Source of the DNA: Arthrobacter silvisoli
Lineage (GTDB): Bacteria; Actinomycetota; Actinomycetes; Actinomycetales; Micrococcaceae
NCBI RefSeq assembly: GCF_003369445.1
Contig: NZ_QRCU01000037.1
Coordinates: forward strand, 62,001 to 126,000
Reading direction: 5' to 3'
DNA length: 64,000 bases
Shown: piece after piece, positions 45,086 to 54,016 of the stretch
How positions within the stretch are numbered: position 1 is the first letter of the stretch
Layout of the letters: each line of letters opens with the position of its first letter
Program-made: the position numbers and the translations under genes
Notes under the pieces: generated by a model
Told to the model about the DNA's origin: nothing
Databases searched by the model: none
What the model saw: only the letters and a program-made list of their open reading frames with translations

Positions 45086-46015
45086 GTGCTTGCAATCGTC
45101 TGCCCTGGACAGGGCTCGCAAACCCCTGGATTCCTCGCCCCGTGGCTGGAGCTGCCTTCCGTCGAGGGCCATCTGGCTGCCCTGAGCGAAATTGCCGGAA
45201 TCGACCTCAAGGCCCACGGCACCACCTCGGACGAGGAAACCATCAAGGACACCGCCGTCGCGCAGCCTTTGATCGTTGCCGCCGGGCTGGTCGCCGCGAA
45301 GTCCTTGTTCGACGTCGAACTCAGCACCCTCCCGGTGGTCCTCGCCGGACACTCGGTCGGTGAGATCACCGCATCCGCCCTTGCCGGGGTGCTCAGCGAA
45401 GACGACGCCATGACCTTCGTACGCGAACGCGCCAACAGCATGGCTGCCGCCGCAGCCGTCACCCCCACCGGCATGAGCGCCGTCGTCGGAGGCGACCCGG
45501 CGGAGGTCCTGGCGGCCATCGAGGCGTCCGGGGCGGCGCCGGCCAACGTGAACGGCGCGGGCCAGACCGTCGCCGCAGGCACGTTCGAGCAGCTCCAGGC
45601 TCTCGCAGACAACCCGCCCGCCAAGGCCCGGGTCATCCCGCTCAAGGTGGCAGGCGCCTTCCACACAGCCCACATGGCGCCGGCCGTGGACGCCCTCGAA
45701 GCGTTGCGCCCGTCCCTGAAGCCGCAGGCTCCTTCCGTCCCGCTGCTGTCGAACTTCGACGGCGGCGAGGTCACTGACGGCGATGCCGCTGTCGCCAGCC
45801 TGATCGCCCAGGTCTCCCGACCGGTCCGCTGGGACCTGTGCATGGAAAACCTGGTGCAGCGCGGTGTCACCGGCCTGATCGAACTGGCCCCGGCAGGCAC
45901 CCTCACCGGCCTCGCCAAGCGTGGCATGCCCGGCGTCAAGACGGTCGCCGTGAAGACCCCGGAGGACTTGTCCGCGGCGCTGGCCCTCTTCGCTGAACTG
46001 GAGGCCAGCGCATGA
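45086..46015 (+). CDS. fabD: Malonyl-CoA:ACP transacylase
   Basis: A 309-residue enzyme transferring malonyl from CoA to ACP. The start MLAIVCPGQGSQTPGFL, nucleophile Ser90 in VLAGHSVGEITASALAG, His193 in GAFHTAHMAP and the Gln of GQGSQ are all in place. The GTG at 45086 is chosen because it gives the canonical N-terminus and has GGAAAG upstream; the TTG at 45053 adds 11 odd residues. It overlaps fabH by 4 bases. First gene of fabD-fabH-acpP-fabF. Confidence 0.96.
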   Translation: MLAIVCPGQGSQTPGFLAPWLELPSVEGHLAALSEIAGIDLKAHGTTSDEETIKDTAVAQPLIVAAGLVAAKSLFDVELSTLPVVLAGHSVGEITASALAGVLSEDDAMTFVRERANSMAAAAAVTPTGMSAVVGGDPAEVLAAIEASGAAPANVNGAGQTVAAGTFEQLQALADNPPAKARVIPLKVAGAFHTAHMAPAVDALEALRPSLKPQAPSVPLLSNFDGGEVTDGDAAVASLIAQVSRPVRWDLCMENLVQRGVTGLIELAPAGTLTGLAKRGMPGVKTVAVKTPEDLSAALALFAELEASA

Positions 46016-47073
46016 GCGCTCCGACCCTGAAGCAGGCCCCGGTCCGCGAGTTCTCCCGGATCCTCGGCATCGGCGCCTACCGGCCGGACGTCATCGTCAC
46101 CAACGACGACGTCTGCCAGTGGATCGATTCCTCCGACGAGTGGATCCGGCAACGCACCGGCATCGTCACCCGGCACCGCGCCCCCGAGGGCGTCAGTGTG
46201 ATCGACATGGCCGAGGGCGCAGCCCGCGAAGCCCTGGCGCAGGCAGGCATTGAAGCCTCCCGGCTGGGCGCCGTGATCGTCTCCACCGTGACGCACCCCT
46301 TCGCCACTCCCTCGGCCGCTGCTGCGCTGACCGACAGGCTCGGCGCGACCCCGGCTGCCGCCTACGATATTTCGGCCGCCTGCGCCGGCTACTGCTACGG
46401 CATCGCCCAGGGTGACGCCCTGGTCCGTTCCGGCGCTGCAGAGTATGTCCTGGTGGTTGGCGCCGAAAAACTCTCGGACGTCATCGACAACCACGAACGC
46501 ACCATCTCCTTCCTGCTGGGCGACGGCGCCGGCGCCGTCGTCATCGGACCTTCGGACACCCCGGGCATCGGCCAGTCGGTCTGGGGCTCGGACGGCAGCA
46601 AGTGGAACGCCATCGGCATGACCCACTCCCTTGACGAGGTCCGTAAGCTCGGCGAGTCCGCCCGGCACTCGGACGAAACGGACGACCTCGCCATCATCTC
46701 GGCGGCCCAGGACATCTGGCCCACGCTGCGCCAGGACGGGCAGACCGTGTTCCGTTGGGCAGTCTGGGAAATGGCGAAGGTGGCCCAGCAGGCCCTCGAC
46801 GCCGCAGGCATCGAAGCTTCGGACCTCGCCGCATTCGTGCCGCACCAAGCAAACATGCGGATCATCGACGAGATGGTCAAGAAGCTAAAGCTTCCCGAAT
46901 CCGTGATTGTCGCCCGCGACATCGTCGAATCGGGCAACACCTCCGCGGCCTCGATCCCGCTGGCAACGCACCGTCTCCTACAGGAGAACCCGCAGCTCAG
47001 CGGCGGACTTTCGCTGCAGATCGGCTTCGGTGCCGGCCTCGTTTTCGGCGCCCAGGTGGTGGTCCTGCCGTAA
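46012..47073 (+). CDS. fabH: 3-oxoacyl-ACP synthase III
   Basis: A 353-residue ketoacyl synthase that starts fatty acids by condensing acyl-CoA with malonyl-ACP; actinobacterial FabH usually accepts branched primers. Catalytic triad: Cys124 (DISAACAGY), His278 (VPHQANMR) and Asn309 (SGNTSAASI). The N-terminus has a 15-residue extension. The ATG at 46012 overlaps the fabD stop (ATGA). A perfect TTGACA at 47107-47112 lies in the gap to acpP, but no matching -10 is evident. Confidence 0.97.
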   Translation: MSAPTLKQAPVREFSRILGIGAYRPDVIVTNDDVCQWIDSSDEWIRQRTGIVTRHRAPEGVSVIDMAEGAAREALAQAGIEASRLGAVIVSTVTHPFATPSAAAALTDRLGATPAAAYDISAACAGYCYGIAQGDALVRSGAAEYVLVVGAEKLSDVIDNHERTISFLLGDGAGAVVIGPSDTPGIGQSVWGSDGSKWNAIGMTHSLDEVRKLGESARHSDETDDLAIISAAQDIWPTLRQDGQTVFRWAVWEMAKVAQQALDAAGIEASDLAAFVPHQANMRIIDEMVKKLKLPESVIVARDIVESGNTSAASIPLATHRLLQENPQLSGGLSLQIGFGAGLVFGAQVVVLP

Positions 47074-47177
47074 CCTAGCTGCGGCAGGCATGCAACGATC
47101 ATGACCTTGACAACCAAGCCGTATCCGCGGTTTGCCCGTTTCCGGCCTAGCCGGCACAACAAGAAAAGGAGCCAACA

Positions 47178-47423
47178 ATGGCTAGCAACGAAGAAATCCT
47201 GGCCGGCCTGGCTGAAATCGTCAACGAAGAGACCGGCCTGGCTGCAGACGCCGTCGAGCTGGACAAGTCCTTCACCGAGGACCTGGACATCGACTCCATC
47301 TCCATGATGACCATCGTCGTCAACGCCGAAGAAAAGTTCGGCGTGCGCATCCCGGACGAAGAGGTCAAGAACCTGAAGACCGTCGGCGACGCCGTCAACT
47401 TCATCGCGAACGCACAGGCCTAG
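47178..47423 (+). CDS. acpP: Acyl carrier protein
   Basis: An 81-residue acidic four-helix carrier. Ser40 in the DIDSISMM motif receives the 4'-phosphopantetheine arm. Strong ribosome-binding site (AAAGGAG, 6-7 bases before the ATG), consistent with high expression. A 12-bp hairpin follows and may separate acpP mRNA levels from fabF. Confidence 0.97.
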   Translation: MASNEEILAGLAEIVNEETGLAADAVELDKSFTEDLDIDSISMMTIVVNAEEKFGVRIPDEEVKNLKTVGDAVNFIANAQA

Positions 47424-47435
47424 TCCTGCCCTTCA

Positions 47436-47480
47436 GCTGTGCCGGGCCCGGGTGCACCGCCATCCCGCGCCCGGCACAGC
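47436..47480 (+). terminator. Intercistronic hairpin between acpP and fabF
   Basis: GCTGTGCCGGGC (47436-47447) pairs perfectly with 47469-47480. No T-run follows, so it may act as a partial terminator or mRNA-stabilising element, leaving acpP more abundant than fabF. Confidence 0.6.
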
Positions 47481-47556
47481 CGCATTACCCAAAGCTTTCC
47501 TGCCCTGCGAAGAACCGCAGCCGAGCAGGCTGATATCCGACAGAGAGTGATCGCAC

Positions 47557-48792
47557 ATGGCACGCAAAGTAGTCATTACCGGTCTGGGGGCCACCACTCC
47601 CATCGGTGGCGACGTTCCCACAATGTGGAAGAACGCGCTTAAAGGGGTCTCCGGAGCCCACACGCTCGAGGACGAGTGGGTGGCCAAGTACGACCTTCCC
47701 GTCCACTTTGCTGCGCGGTGCTCGACGCCGGCCCTCGATGTGCTGACCCGTGTCGAGGCCAAGCGCATGGACCCGTCAACCCAGTTCGGCGTGATCGCCG
47801 CCCGTGAAGCCTGGGCCGACGCCGGCATCACGGATATCGACCACGACCGCCTGGCCGTCGCCTTCGCCACCGGCATTGGCGGTGTCTGGACCTTGCTCGA
47901 CGCCTGGGACACGCTGAAGGAAAAGGGTCCGCGCCGCGTCCTGCCAATGACTGTGCCCATGCTCATGCCCAACGGCGTGGCCGCCGCCGTCAGCCTCGAC
48001 CTCGGTGCCCGCGCCGGTGCGCACACCCCGGTCTCCGCCTGCGCGTCCGGTACCGAAGCCCTGCACCTGGGCCTGGACCTGATCCGCTCCGGCAAGGCTG
48101 ACGTGGTGATGTGCGGCGGCGCGGAGGCCGCGATCCACCCGATGCCGCTCGCCGCGTTCTCCTCGATGCAGGCCCTTTCCCGCCGCAATGACGATCCTGA
48201 ACACGCCTCCCGGCCGTACGACATCGACCGGGACGGCTTCGTCATGGGTGAAGGGGCCGGCGCGCTGGTGCTCGAGGCCGAGGAACACGCTCTCGCCCGC
48301 GGCGCCCGCATCTACGGCGAACTGGCCGGCACCTCGGTCACGGCCGACGCCTATCACATCACAGCCCCGGACCCCGAAGGTCTCGGCGCCACCCGCGCCC
48401 TTAAGGCAGCCATGTTCGACGGCCGGATCCAGGCCGAAGACGTGGTGCACGTCAACGCCCACGCCACCTCCACCCCGGTCGGTGACAAGCCCGAGTACAC
48501 CGCGCTCCGTGCGGCCCTCGGCACCCACGTCGACAACGTGGCGGTCTCCGCCACGAAGTCCCAGATGGGCCACCTCCTGGGCGCTTCCGGTGCCGTGGAG
48601 GCCGTGCTGACGGTCCTGGCCGTCTACGAACGCCAGGCTCCGCTGACCATCAACCTGGAGAACCAGGACCCGGAGATCCCGCTCGACGTCGTCACCTCCG
48701 CCCGCAGCCTGCCTGCCGGCGATATCGTGGCCCTGAGCAACTCCTTCGGCTTCGGCGGCCACAATGCCGTCATCGCCGTCCGAAGCGTCTAA
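47557..48792 (+). CDS. fabF: 3-oxoacyl-ACP synthase II
   Basis: A 411-residue KAS II that elongates acyl-ACP. Catalytic Cys162 in VSACASGTEALHLG; the two His are in VNAHATSTPVGDKPE and SQMGHLLGASGAVEA; GFVMGEGAGALVLE and SNSFGFGGHNAVIA are conserved. The ATG at 47557 is preceded by AGAGAG. Last gene of the operon, followed by a strong terminator shared with the convergent DUF3145 gene. Confidence 0.97.
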   Translation: MARKVVITGLGATTPIGGDVPTMWKNALKGVSGAHTLEDEWVAKYDLPVHFAARCSTPALDVLTRVEAKRMDPSTQFGVIAAREAWADAGITDIDHDRLAVAFATGIGGVWTLLDAWDTLKEKGPRRVLPMTVPMLMPNGVAAAVSLDLGARAGAHTPVSACASGTEALHLGLDLIRSGKADVVMCGGAEAAIHPMPLAAFSSMQALSRRNDDPEHASRPYDIDRDGFVMGEGAGALVLEAEEHALARGARIYGELAGTSVTADAYHITAPDPEGLGATRALKAAMFDGRIQAEDVVHVNAHATSTPVGDKPEYTALRAALGTHVDNVAVSATKSQMGHLLGASGAVEAVLTVLAVYERQAPLTINLENQDPEIPLDVVTSARSLPAGDIVALSNSFGFGGHNAVIAVRSV

Positions 48793-48814
48793 CAACCGTA
48801 TTCCGACTGACGCA

Positions 48815-48849
48815 GGAAGAGGGCCCCGCCACTGGCGGGGCCCTCTTCC
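48815..48849. terminator. Terminator between convergent fabF and DUF3145 genes
   Basis: A 16-bp perfect stem (48815-48830 with 48834-48849) and an ACT loop. The stem alone is very stable, but T-runs are absent on both sides. Confidence 0.8.
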
Positions 48850-48896
48850 CTGCTATGAGGATGTTGTGTTGCCGGCTTCGGGCCCGGCAGGCCCGC

Positions 48897-49400
48897 TCAG
48901 CCGACCTGGTGCAGCCAGCGCACGGGAGCGCCCTCGGCGGCATGACGGAACGGCTCGAGTTCCTCGTCCCAGGCCTCGCCGAGGGCCAGGGAGAGCTCGT
49001 GGTAGACGGCGGCGGGATCGCCGGCGCCGGACTCATAGGCGTAGCGGATGCGGTCCTCGCTGACCATGATGTTGCCATGCACGTCCGTGACTGCATGGAA
49101 AATACCGAGCTCGGGCGTGTGCGACCAGCGGGCCCCGTCAACGCCCTGACTGGGCTCCTCGGTGACCTCATAGCGCAGGTGCGCCCAGCCACGAAGCGTC
49201 GAGGCCAACTGGGCACCGGTACCGGGGGTACCGACCCACGACAGCTCCGCCCGGAACATTCCGGGCGCTGCGGGTTGAGGGGTCCAGTCGAGATCGGTCC
49301 GCTTGTCCACGACCGATCCGATGGCCCACTCAACATGCGGGCACAGTGCCGTCGGGGCCGAGTGTACGAACAACACACCACGGGTCATTGCAACAGACAT
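48897..49400 (-). CDS. DUF3145 family protein
   Basis: A 167-residue actinobacterial protein of unknown function (TRGVLFVHSAPTALCPHVEWAIGSVV, MFRAELSWVGTPGTGAQLASTLRGW, DVHGNIMVSEDRIRYAYE, EAWDEELEPFRHAAEGAPVRWLHQVG). No signal peptide or membrane segment. The ATG at 49400 has GGAGGAT immediately upstream; the in-frame ATG at 49412 overlaps that site. Its promoter region has a 22-bp duplication. Confidence 0.88.
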   Translation of the reverse strand: MSVAMTRGVLFVHSAPTALCPHVEWAIGSVVDKRTDLDWTPQPAAPGMFRAELSWVGTPGTGAQLASTLRGWAHLRYEVTEEPSQGVDGARWSHTPELGIFHAVTDVHGNIMVSEDRIRYAYESGAGDPAAVYHELSLALGEAWDEELEPFRHAAEGAPVRWLHQVG

Positions 49401-49493
49401 TCCATCCTCCATAGCTGTAGGTACGTCTTCCCCAACGACCTCTGCCTGGATGGTTGCCGCGCCGGTGACCGGGTATTCGGTGATCCCTGCGGG

Positions 49494-49537
49494 ACTGTAT
49501 TTCCCAGATTATGAAACTGTATTTGCCGGATTATGAA
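49494..49537. repeat. 22-bp tandem duplication upstream of the DUF3145 gene
   Basis: 49494-49515 and 49516-49537 differ at two positions. Each unit, read on the minus strand, contains CATAAT and TACAGT, both -10-like. The duplication lies 94-137 bases upstream of the DUF3145 ATG, between it and the xerC 3' end. Confidence 0.85.
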
Positions 49538-49662
49538 ATTGCCGCCCCGGTCATTTGCCAACTTCAAGCAGTGCTTGAAAGTTCCGGGACATTGCTTTCA
49601 TTTTGCCGTACGCACCGCTTTTGCGCCAGCGCGGTTTTTTCGCGTTTACGGAATGGACGCAT

Positions 49663-50667
49663 TCATGCCCTCGGATGGGCCTGGCGGTAGCTTGCCCGGA
49701 GCCGTTCCACGGAAACGTGGGTGTATATCTGGGTGGTGGCCAGGCTGCTGTGGCCCAGGATTTCCTGGACGGCGCGCAGGTCGGCGCCGCCGTCGAGCAG
49801 ATGGGTGGCCGCTGAGTGGCGGAGGGCATGCGGTCCCCTGGCCGAGGTGTCGCCGAGCCCCTCCAGCAGTTCCTTGACCACGCTGCGGGCCTGCCGCTGG
49901 TCGAGGCGTCCTCCCCGCGCCCCAAGGAAGAGCGCCGGGCCGCTGTGTTCTCCGGCAAGCTTCGGGCGGCCGCGGCGCAGCCAGTCGTCGACGGCGAGCG
50001 CTGCCGGCAGCCCGTAGGGAACCGTCCGTTCCTTGTTGCCCTTGCCCAGGACCCGAAGGGTGCGGCGGTCGGCGTCGAGGTCGTCGATGTCCAGGCCGGT
50101 AAGCTCACCGACGCGGATACCCGTGGCGTACAGCAACTCCACCAGGGCCCGGTCCCGCAGCGGGACCGGTTCCCCCTCCGATGCGGCGTGGGCGAGCCTG
50201 TCGAACATCCGGCCGAGCTGCCCCCGCTGGAGGACGCCGGGAAGGGACTGTTCCCGCTTGGGTGCCTGCAGGCGCACGGCGGGGTCGGCGTCTATCAGGT
50301 CCTCGCGCAGGGCCCAGGAGGTGAAAGTCCGGACGGTCGCTGAGTGGCGGGCCAAGGTTGCCCTCGATCGCCCCGCCTCGCTCTGTCCGCCAAGCCAGCG
50401 GCGCAGCGTGCCGAGTTCCAGTTCTGCCGGTGTTCTGACCCCTTCGCCGGCAGCGAAAGCGAACAGGCTTTCGAGGTCCGCCAGGTAGGCACGCACGGTG
50501 TGCGCCGAACGGGCCCGTTCCCCGTCGAGATAGCGGCGGAACCCGGCCATCGCCTCAACCAAGGCGGCCGGCACCGGCGGAGCCTGGCGGCCGGGGTCGT
50601 TCTTGCCGGCCGCTTCGGGCTCGGGGTGAGCGCCGTCCGAATGCTCCAGGTTTGCTGCAGTGTCCAC
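49663..50667 (-). CDS. xerC: Tyrosine recombinase XerC
   Basis: A 334-residue tyrosine recombinase that resolves chromosome dimers at dif with a partner (XerD-like, not in window). Catalytic set visible: Arg185 (ATGIRVGEL), Lys212 ([10 protein letters not shown]), His280 and Arg283 ([11 protein letters not shown]), His306 (GHSSLATT) and Tyr315 (QIYTHVS). The N-terminal SAM-like core-binding domain is preceded by about 35 disordered residues. It lies downstream of dprA, a common actinobacterial order. No mobile-element context, so housekeeping. Confidence 0.94.
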   Translation of the reverse strand: MDTAANLEHSDGAHPEPEAAGKNDPGRQAPPVPAALVEAMAGFRRYLDGERARSAHTVRAYLADLESLFAFAAGEGVRTPAELELGTLRRWLGGQSEAGRSRATLARHSATVRTFTSWALREDLIDADPAVRLQAPKREQSLPGVLQRGQLGRMFDRLAHAASEGEPVPLRDRALVELLYATGIRVGELTGLDIDDLDADRRTLRVLGKGNKERTVPYGLPAALAVDDWLRRGRPKLAGEHSGPALFLGARGGRLDQRQARSVVKELLEGLGDTSARGPHALRHSAATHLLDGGADLRAVQEILGHSSLATTQIYTHVSVERLRASYRQAHPRA

Positions 50668-50739
50668 CCTTCAACTTTGCCAGCAGACGCCCGCGTCGCG
50701 CGGCACCGCCACGTCCCATCCGTCACCTGCATTTCAAGT

Positions 50740-51969
50740 TCATGCAATTTTCCGTGCCCGTTTCCAGCCGCCGCGTTCGGAGACAGCCAGGCCGAGCAAG
50801 CCGAGCCGGCCGAGCCCGGCCCGGACGGCGTCCTGGCCCAGCCCGGCCACGGTGCCCAGCTTCTCCACGGAGGTCGTGGTTCGTAACGGCAAGGCATCCA
50901 ACAACACCAGGTCTTCCAGGGTGAGTCCGTCGTGTTCGGACCCAGGGTCTTCCTGTTCCCGCGCCAAGTCCTCGCCGCTTCCACCGGCTAGTTCGGCGAT
51001 CTCGCCGACGTCGGTCACGCACACAGCGCCGCCTTCGCGCAGGAGCCGGTGGCATCCGGCCGAATTGGCGCTGTGGATCGATCCCGGGACGGCGGCCACC
51101 ACGCGGCCGATGGATTCAGCGTGGTGGGCCGTGTTGAGGGCGCCGGAACGCCACCGGGCCTCGACGATCACGGTGACGGCCGCGAGTGCTGCGATGAGCC
51201 TGTTGCGTTGCAGGAAGCGGTACCGGGTGGGGGCCGAGCCCGGAGGAACCTCTGCGACGACTGCCCCTTGGTTGGCGACGGCGCGCAGGAGTTCTTCGTT
51301 TCCGGACGGATAGTAGCGGTCCACTCCCCCGGCCATGACAGCGATGGTTGGGACAGCGCTGCTGCCTCCCGCCAGTGCACCCCGGTGTGCGTGCGCGTCA
51401 ATGCCGTACGCGCCACCGGATACGACCGTGTATCCACGCTGGCCGAGCCCGTAAGCGAATTCGCCGGCGATCGCTCCCCCGTATCCGGTGCTGTCGCGGG
51501 AACCGACAAGGGCAATAGTCCGGCGGGCTGGCGGGAATTCGAGCTCGTGCCCGCGCCACCACAGGCAGAGCGGCTCGTGGAGTCCGAGGTCGGCCAGCTG
51601 CTCGGGCCACAACGCGTCGCCCGGGACGATGAGCCGGCCGCCAAGACGCTGGATCGAGGCCAGGTCCCGCTCCGGTGCGAGGTCCGGGACCCGTGGCATC
51701 CACCGCTTCAGGGAAGCAGCAAGCCCTGGCCATGAGCCTCCGCCGCCTTCAAGCAGCAGTGCCGCCATTTCCTGCTCAAGCGACGGGCCAGCTGTGAGCT
51801 GCCCGGTGGCAATCCGGAGGGCGTCCACTGCTCCTGCGAGGCGTACGAGGGCAAGGCCGGAGGCGTCCTGCGGTTCCATGAGCCGGGACAAGGCAGCACG
51901 GGCGACACGTTCGTCTTTCGGTGCCTGGGACGCGGAGTTCGGTTGGCTGGGTGCGGTGTTTGTCGCCAT
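50740..51969 (-). CDS. dprA: DNA-processing protein DprA
   Basis: A 409-residue DprA/Smf protein. In transformable bacteria it protects incoming single strands and loads RecA. Rossmann-like core: RTIALVGSRDSTGYGGAIAGEFAYGLGQRGYTVVSGGAYGIDAHAHRGAL, then PTIAVMAGGVDRYYPSGNEELL and FLQRNRLIAALAAVTVIVEARWRSGALNTA. The C-terminal winged-helix (LTLEDLVLLDALPLRTTTSVEKLGTVAGL) is present. The ATG at 51969 has AAAGGA 6 bases upstream. Downstream of comM in the same operon. Confidence 0.94.
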   Translation of the reverse strand: MATNTAPSQPNSASQAPKDERVARAALSRLMEPQDASGLALVRLAGAVDALRIATGQLTAGPSLEQEMAALLLEGGGGSWPGLAASLKRWMPRVPDLAPERDLASIQRLGGRLIVPGDALWPEQLADLGLHEPLCLWWRGHELEFPPARRTIALVGSRDSTGYGGAIAGEFAYGLGQRGYTVVSGGAYGIDAHAHRGALAGGSSAVPTIAVMAGGVDRYYPSGNEELLRAVANQGAVVAEVPPGSAPTRYRFLQRNRLIAALAAVTVIVEARWRSGALNTAHHAESIGRVVAAVPGSIHSANSAGCHRLLREGGAVCVTDVGEIAELAGGSGEDLAREQEDPGSEHDGLTLEDLVLLDALPLRTTTSVEKLGTVAGLGQDAVRAGLGRLGLLGLAVSERGGWKRARKIA

Positions 51970-51980
51970 GGCTGGTCCTT

Positions 51981-53522
51981 TCATGCGGCTGCCACCGCCT
52001 GCCGCAGGCTCAGGGCCTGCCCGATGTCATCAAGGCCGGGTTGCTCGCGGTGTCCGAGGTCTGCCAGTGTCCAGGCCAGGCGCAGCACGCGGTCATAGCC
52101 CCGCGCGGTGAGCACGCCGCGTTCCAGGGAACTGTCCAGGATGCGCGTGGTTGCCGGCGGGAGTTTGAGTACGCCCCTCAGCAGCCGGCCGGGAACCTGG
52201 GAGTTGGTCTCCAACCCGAAGCCCCCCAGCCGCTCCCGTTGCCGGGACCGGGCGGCTGCGACCCGCCGGGCCACGGTGGCCGAATCCTCTTCCCCGCCTG
52301 CCTGGCCGAAGTCAGCCAAGGAGACCCTCTCCACTTGAAGCTGGATATCAACGCGGTCCAGGAGCGGCCCGGACATGCGGCCGAAGTAGCGCCGGCGCAT
52401 GAGCGCGGTGCAGGTGCAGTCCACGCCTTTGCCGCTGGCCTTGCCACAGGGGCAGGGGTTGGCTGCGAGAACCAACTGGAACCGGGCAGGATACGCCGCG
52501 GTGCCTGCCGAGCGGTGGATCACGAGCTCTCCGCTCTCCAGCGGCTGGCGCAGGGCGTCCAGGACACGGCGTTCGTATTCCGGGGCCTCGTCCAGGAACA
52601 GCACGCCGCGGTGCGCACGGGACGCAGCACCGGGCCGCGGAAGTCCGGAACCCCCGCCGATGATTGCCGCGGCGGTGGCACTGTGGTGAGGGTTCTCGAA
52701 CGGCGGCCTGCGCAACAACGAAATCTTCTCGATGTGCACGGCCGAAAGGGAGTGAATGGCGGTGACCTCCATGGATTCCCTGTCTCCGAGGTCCGGAAGG
52801 AGGCCCGGGAGCCGTTCTGCGAGCATCGTCTTCCCGGCGCCCGGAGGTCCGCTGAGGAGCACATGGTGCGCACCGGCCGCGGCAACCTCCAGCGCGCGGC
52901 GGGCGTCGCCCTGACCGGAGACGTCACAAAGGTCAGGCACGGCCACGGGGAGGGTACCGGCGTCGTCGGGGTCTTCCTCCTCCGCGGGGTCGTAGTCAAG
53001 GGCGAGGTCCTGGGGGTCCGCACCGAAGTCGAAGGCGAGCCGGGCAAGGGTCTTGTACCCCCGGACCCGTGCACCTGGCACGAGCATGGCTTCCGCCGCA
53101 TTGGCCCGGGCGACCACAACGTCGGGGTGGCCGGCCCGGACGGCCGCCATCACGGCAGGCAGGATGCCACGGACCGGGCGCAGCCGGCCGTCGAGGCCAA
53201 GCTCGGCGATGAACACGGTGCCTTCGGTGGAGCGGATGTCCCCGGCGGCACCCAGCACTGCCATGCAAATGGCGAGGTCGAATCCTGAACCGCGTTTGGG
53301 CAGCGACGCAGGGATCAGGTTGGCCGTGATTTTGCGCCGGCTCAGCGGGATGCCGGAGTTCTGTGCGGCCGAGCGGATCCGTTCGCGGGCTTCGTTCAGG
53401 GCAGCGTCCGGCAGGCCCAGGATGAGGAAGTTCGGCAGAGTCTGCCCGATGTCCGCCTCGGCCTCGACGATGTAGCCGTTCAGCCCCAGCAGGGCGACGC
53501 AGTAGCTCCGTGCGACGCCCAC
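51981..53522 (-). CDS. comM: YifB/ComM family Mg-chelatase-like ATPase
   Basis: A 513-residue AAA+ protein; ComM is a branch-migration helicase that extends recombination tracts in natural transformation. N-terminal Lon-like fold (residues 1-165), Walker A GPPGAGKT (225-232), Walker B GVLFLDEAPEYE and the C-terminal Mg-chelatase domain. A CPCG-x-CTC cluster (ANPCPCGKASGKGVDCTCT) supplies the family's Cys residues. GTG at 53522 is one base after the yraN stop; dprA starts 11 bases after its stop. Confidence 0.94.
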   Translation of the reverse strand: MGVARSYCVALLGLNGYIVEAEADIGQTLPNFLILGLPDAALNEARERIRSAAQNSGIPLSRRKITANLIPASLPKRGSGFDLAICMAVLGAAGDIRSTEGTVFIAELGLDGRLRPVRGILPAVMAAVRAGHPDVVVARANAAEAMLVPGARVRGYKTLARLAFDFGADPQDLALDYDPAEEEDPDDAGTLPVAVPDLCDVSGQGDARRALEVAAAGAHHVLLSGPPGAGKTMLAERLPGLLPDLGDRESMEVTAIHSLSAVHIEKISLLRRPPFENPHHSATAAAIIGGGSGLPRPGAASRAHRGVLFLDEAPEYERRVLDALRQPLESGELVIHRSAGTAAYPARFQLVLAANPCPCGKASGKGVDCTCTALMRRRYFGRMSGPLLDRVDIQLQVERVSLADFGQAGGEEDSATVARRVAAARSRQRERLGGFGLETNSQVPGRLLRGVLKLPPATTRILDSSLERGVLTARGYDRVLRLAWTLADLGHREQPGLDDIGQALSLRQAVAAA

Positions 53523-53523
53523 G

Positions 53524-53880
53524 TCAGCCCACGCCCTTGAGGTGTTCCAGGCTCGGCGTGCCGATGCCGTCGTCGATCACGGCCACGACATCCACGCGCC
53601 GGCTGGAGGTCCGCAGCTCATGCGCGTGGCACCACGATGAGGCCAGCCGGTGCAGACGGGCCAGTTTCACCGCGCCAACGGCTTCAAAGGGATGCCCGTA
53701 GTCCAGGCTGCGCCGCGTCTTCACCTCCGCGATCACCAGGGTGTCGCCGTCGAGGGCGACGATGTCGATCTCTCCCGAGGAACAGCGCCAGTTGCGGTCG
53801 ATGATCCTCATTCCGAGGGTCTCCAGATACCCGGCCGCGAGCGTCTCGCCCTGCCTGCCGAGAATGTCCTTCTCTTTCAT
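53524..53880 (-). CDS. yraN: UPF0102 protein YraN
   Basis: A 118-residue restriction-endonuclease-like fold protein of unknown function, frequently next to comM. Nuclease-like residues occur in GEIDIVALDGDTLVIAEVKTRRS (D-ExK motif). The ATG at 53880 has GGAGGTG 5 bases upstream; a GTG at 53886 overlaps that site. First gene of yraN-comM-dprA. The shared 38-bp element lies 61 bases upstream. Confidence 0.92.
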   Translation of the reverse strand: MKEKDILGRQGETLAAGYLETLGMRIIDRNWRCSSGEIDIVALDGDTLVIAEVKTRRSLDYGHPFEAVGAVKLARLHRLASSWCHAHELRTSSRRVDVVAVIDDGIGTPSLEHLKGVG

Positions 53881-53940
53881 GTCCACCTCCGCTACCAGCG
53901 TGCGGGCACACGGGAGGCAGAGAACAGCGGGAAGAGCGGC

Positions 53941-53978
53941 TATGTGGGAAACCCGCCGGAATCCGGGCTGTGGAGGAG
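53941..53978. promoter_or_regulatory. 38-bp element shared with the ssb upstream region (copy B)
   Basis: 31 of 38 positions are identical to 11467-11504, with all seven differences internal. It lies 61-98 bases upstream of yraN, in the gap after DUF2469. The internal inverted repeat is CCGG-ATT-CCGG. Confidence 0.7.
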
Positions 53979-54016
53979 AAGCCGGAGCGCTGGAAACCCG
54001 AAGCTAGGGCACGGCG

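Noticed and set aside
49663..50667. xerC as integrase of a mobile element
   Set aside because: It sits in the conserved rpsP-to-dprA order with no att repeats, excisionase or phage genes.
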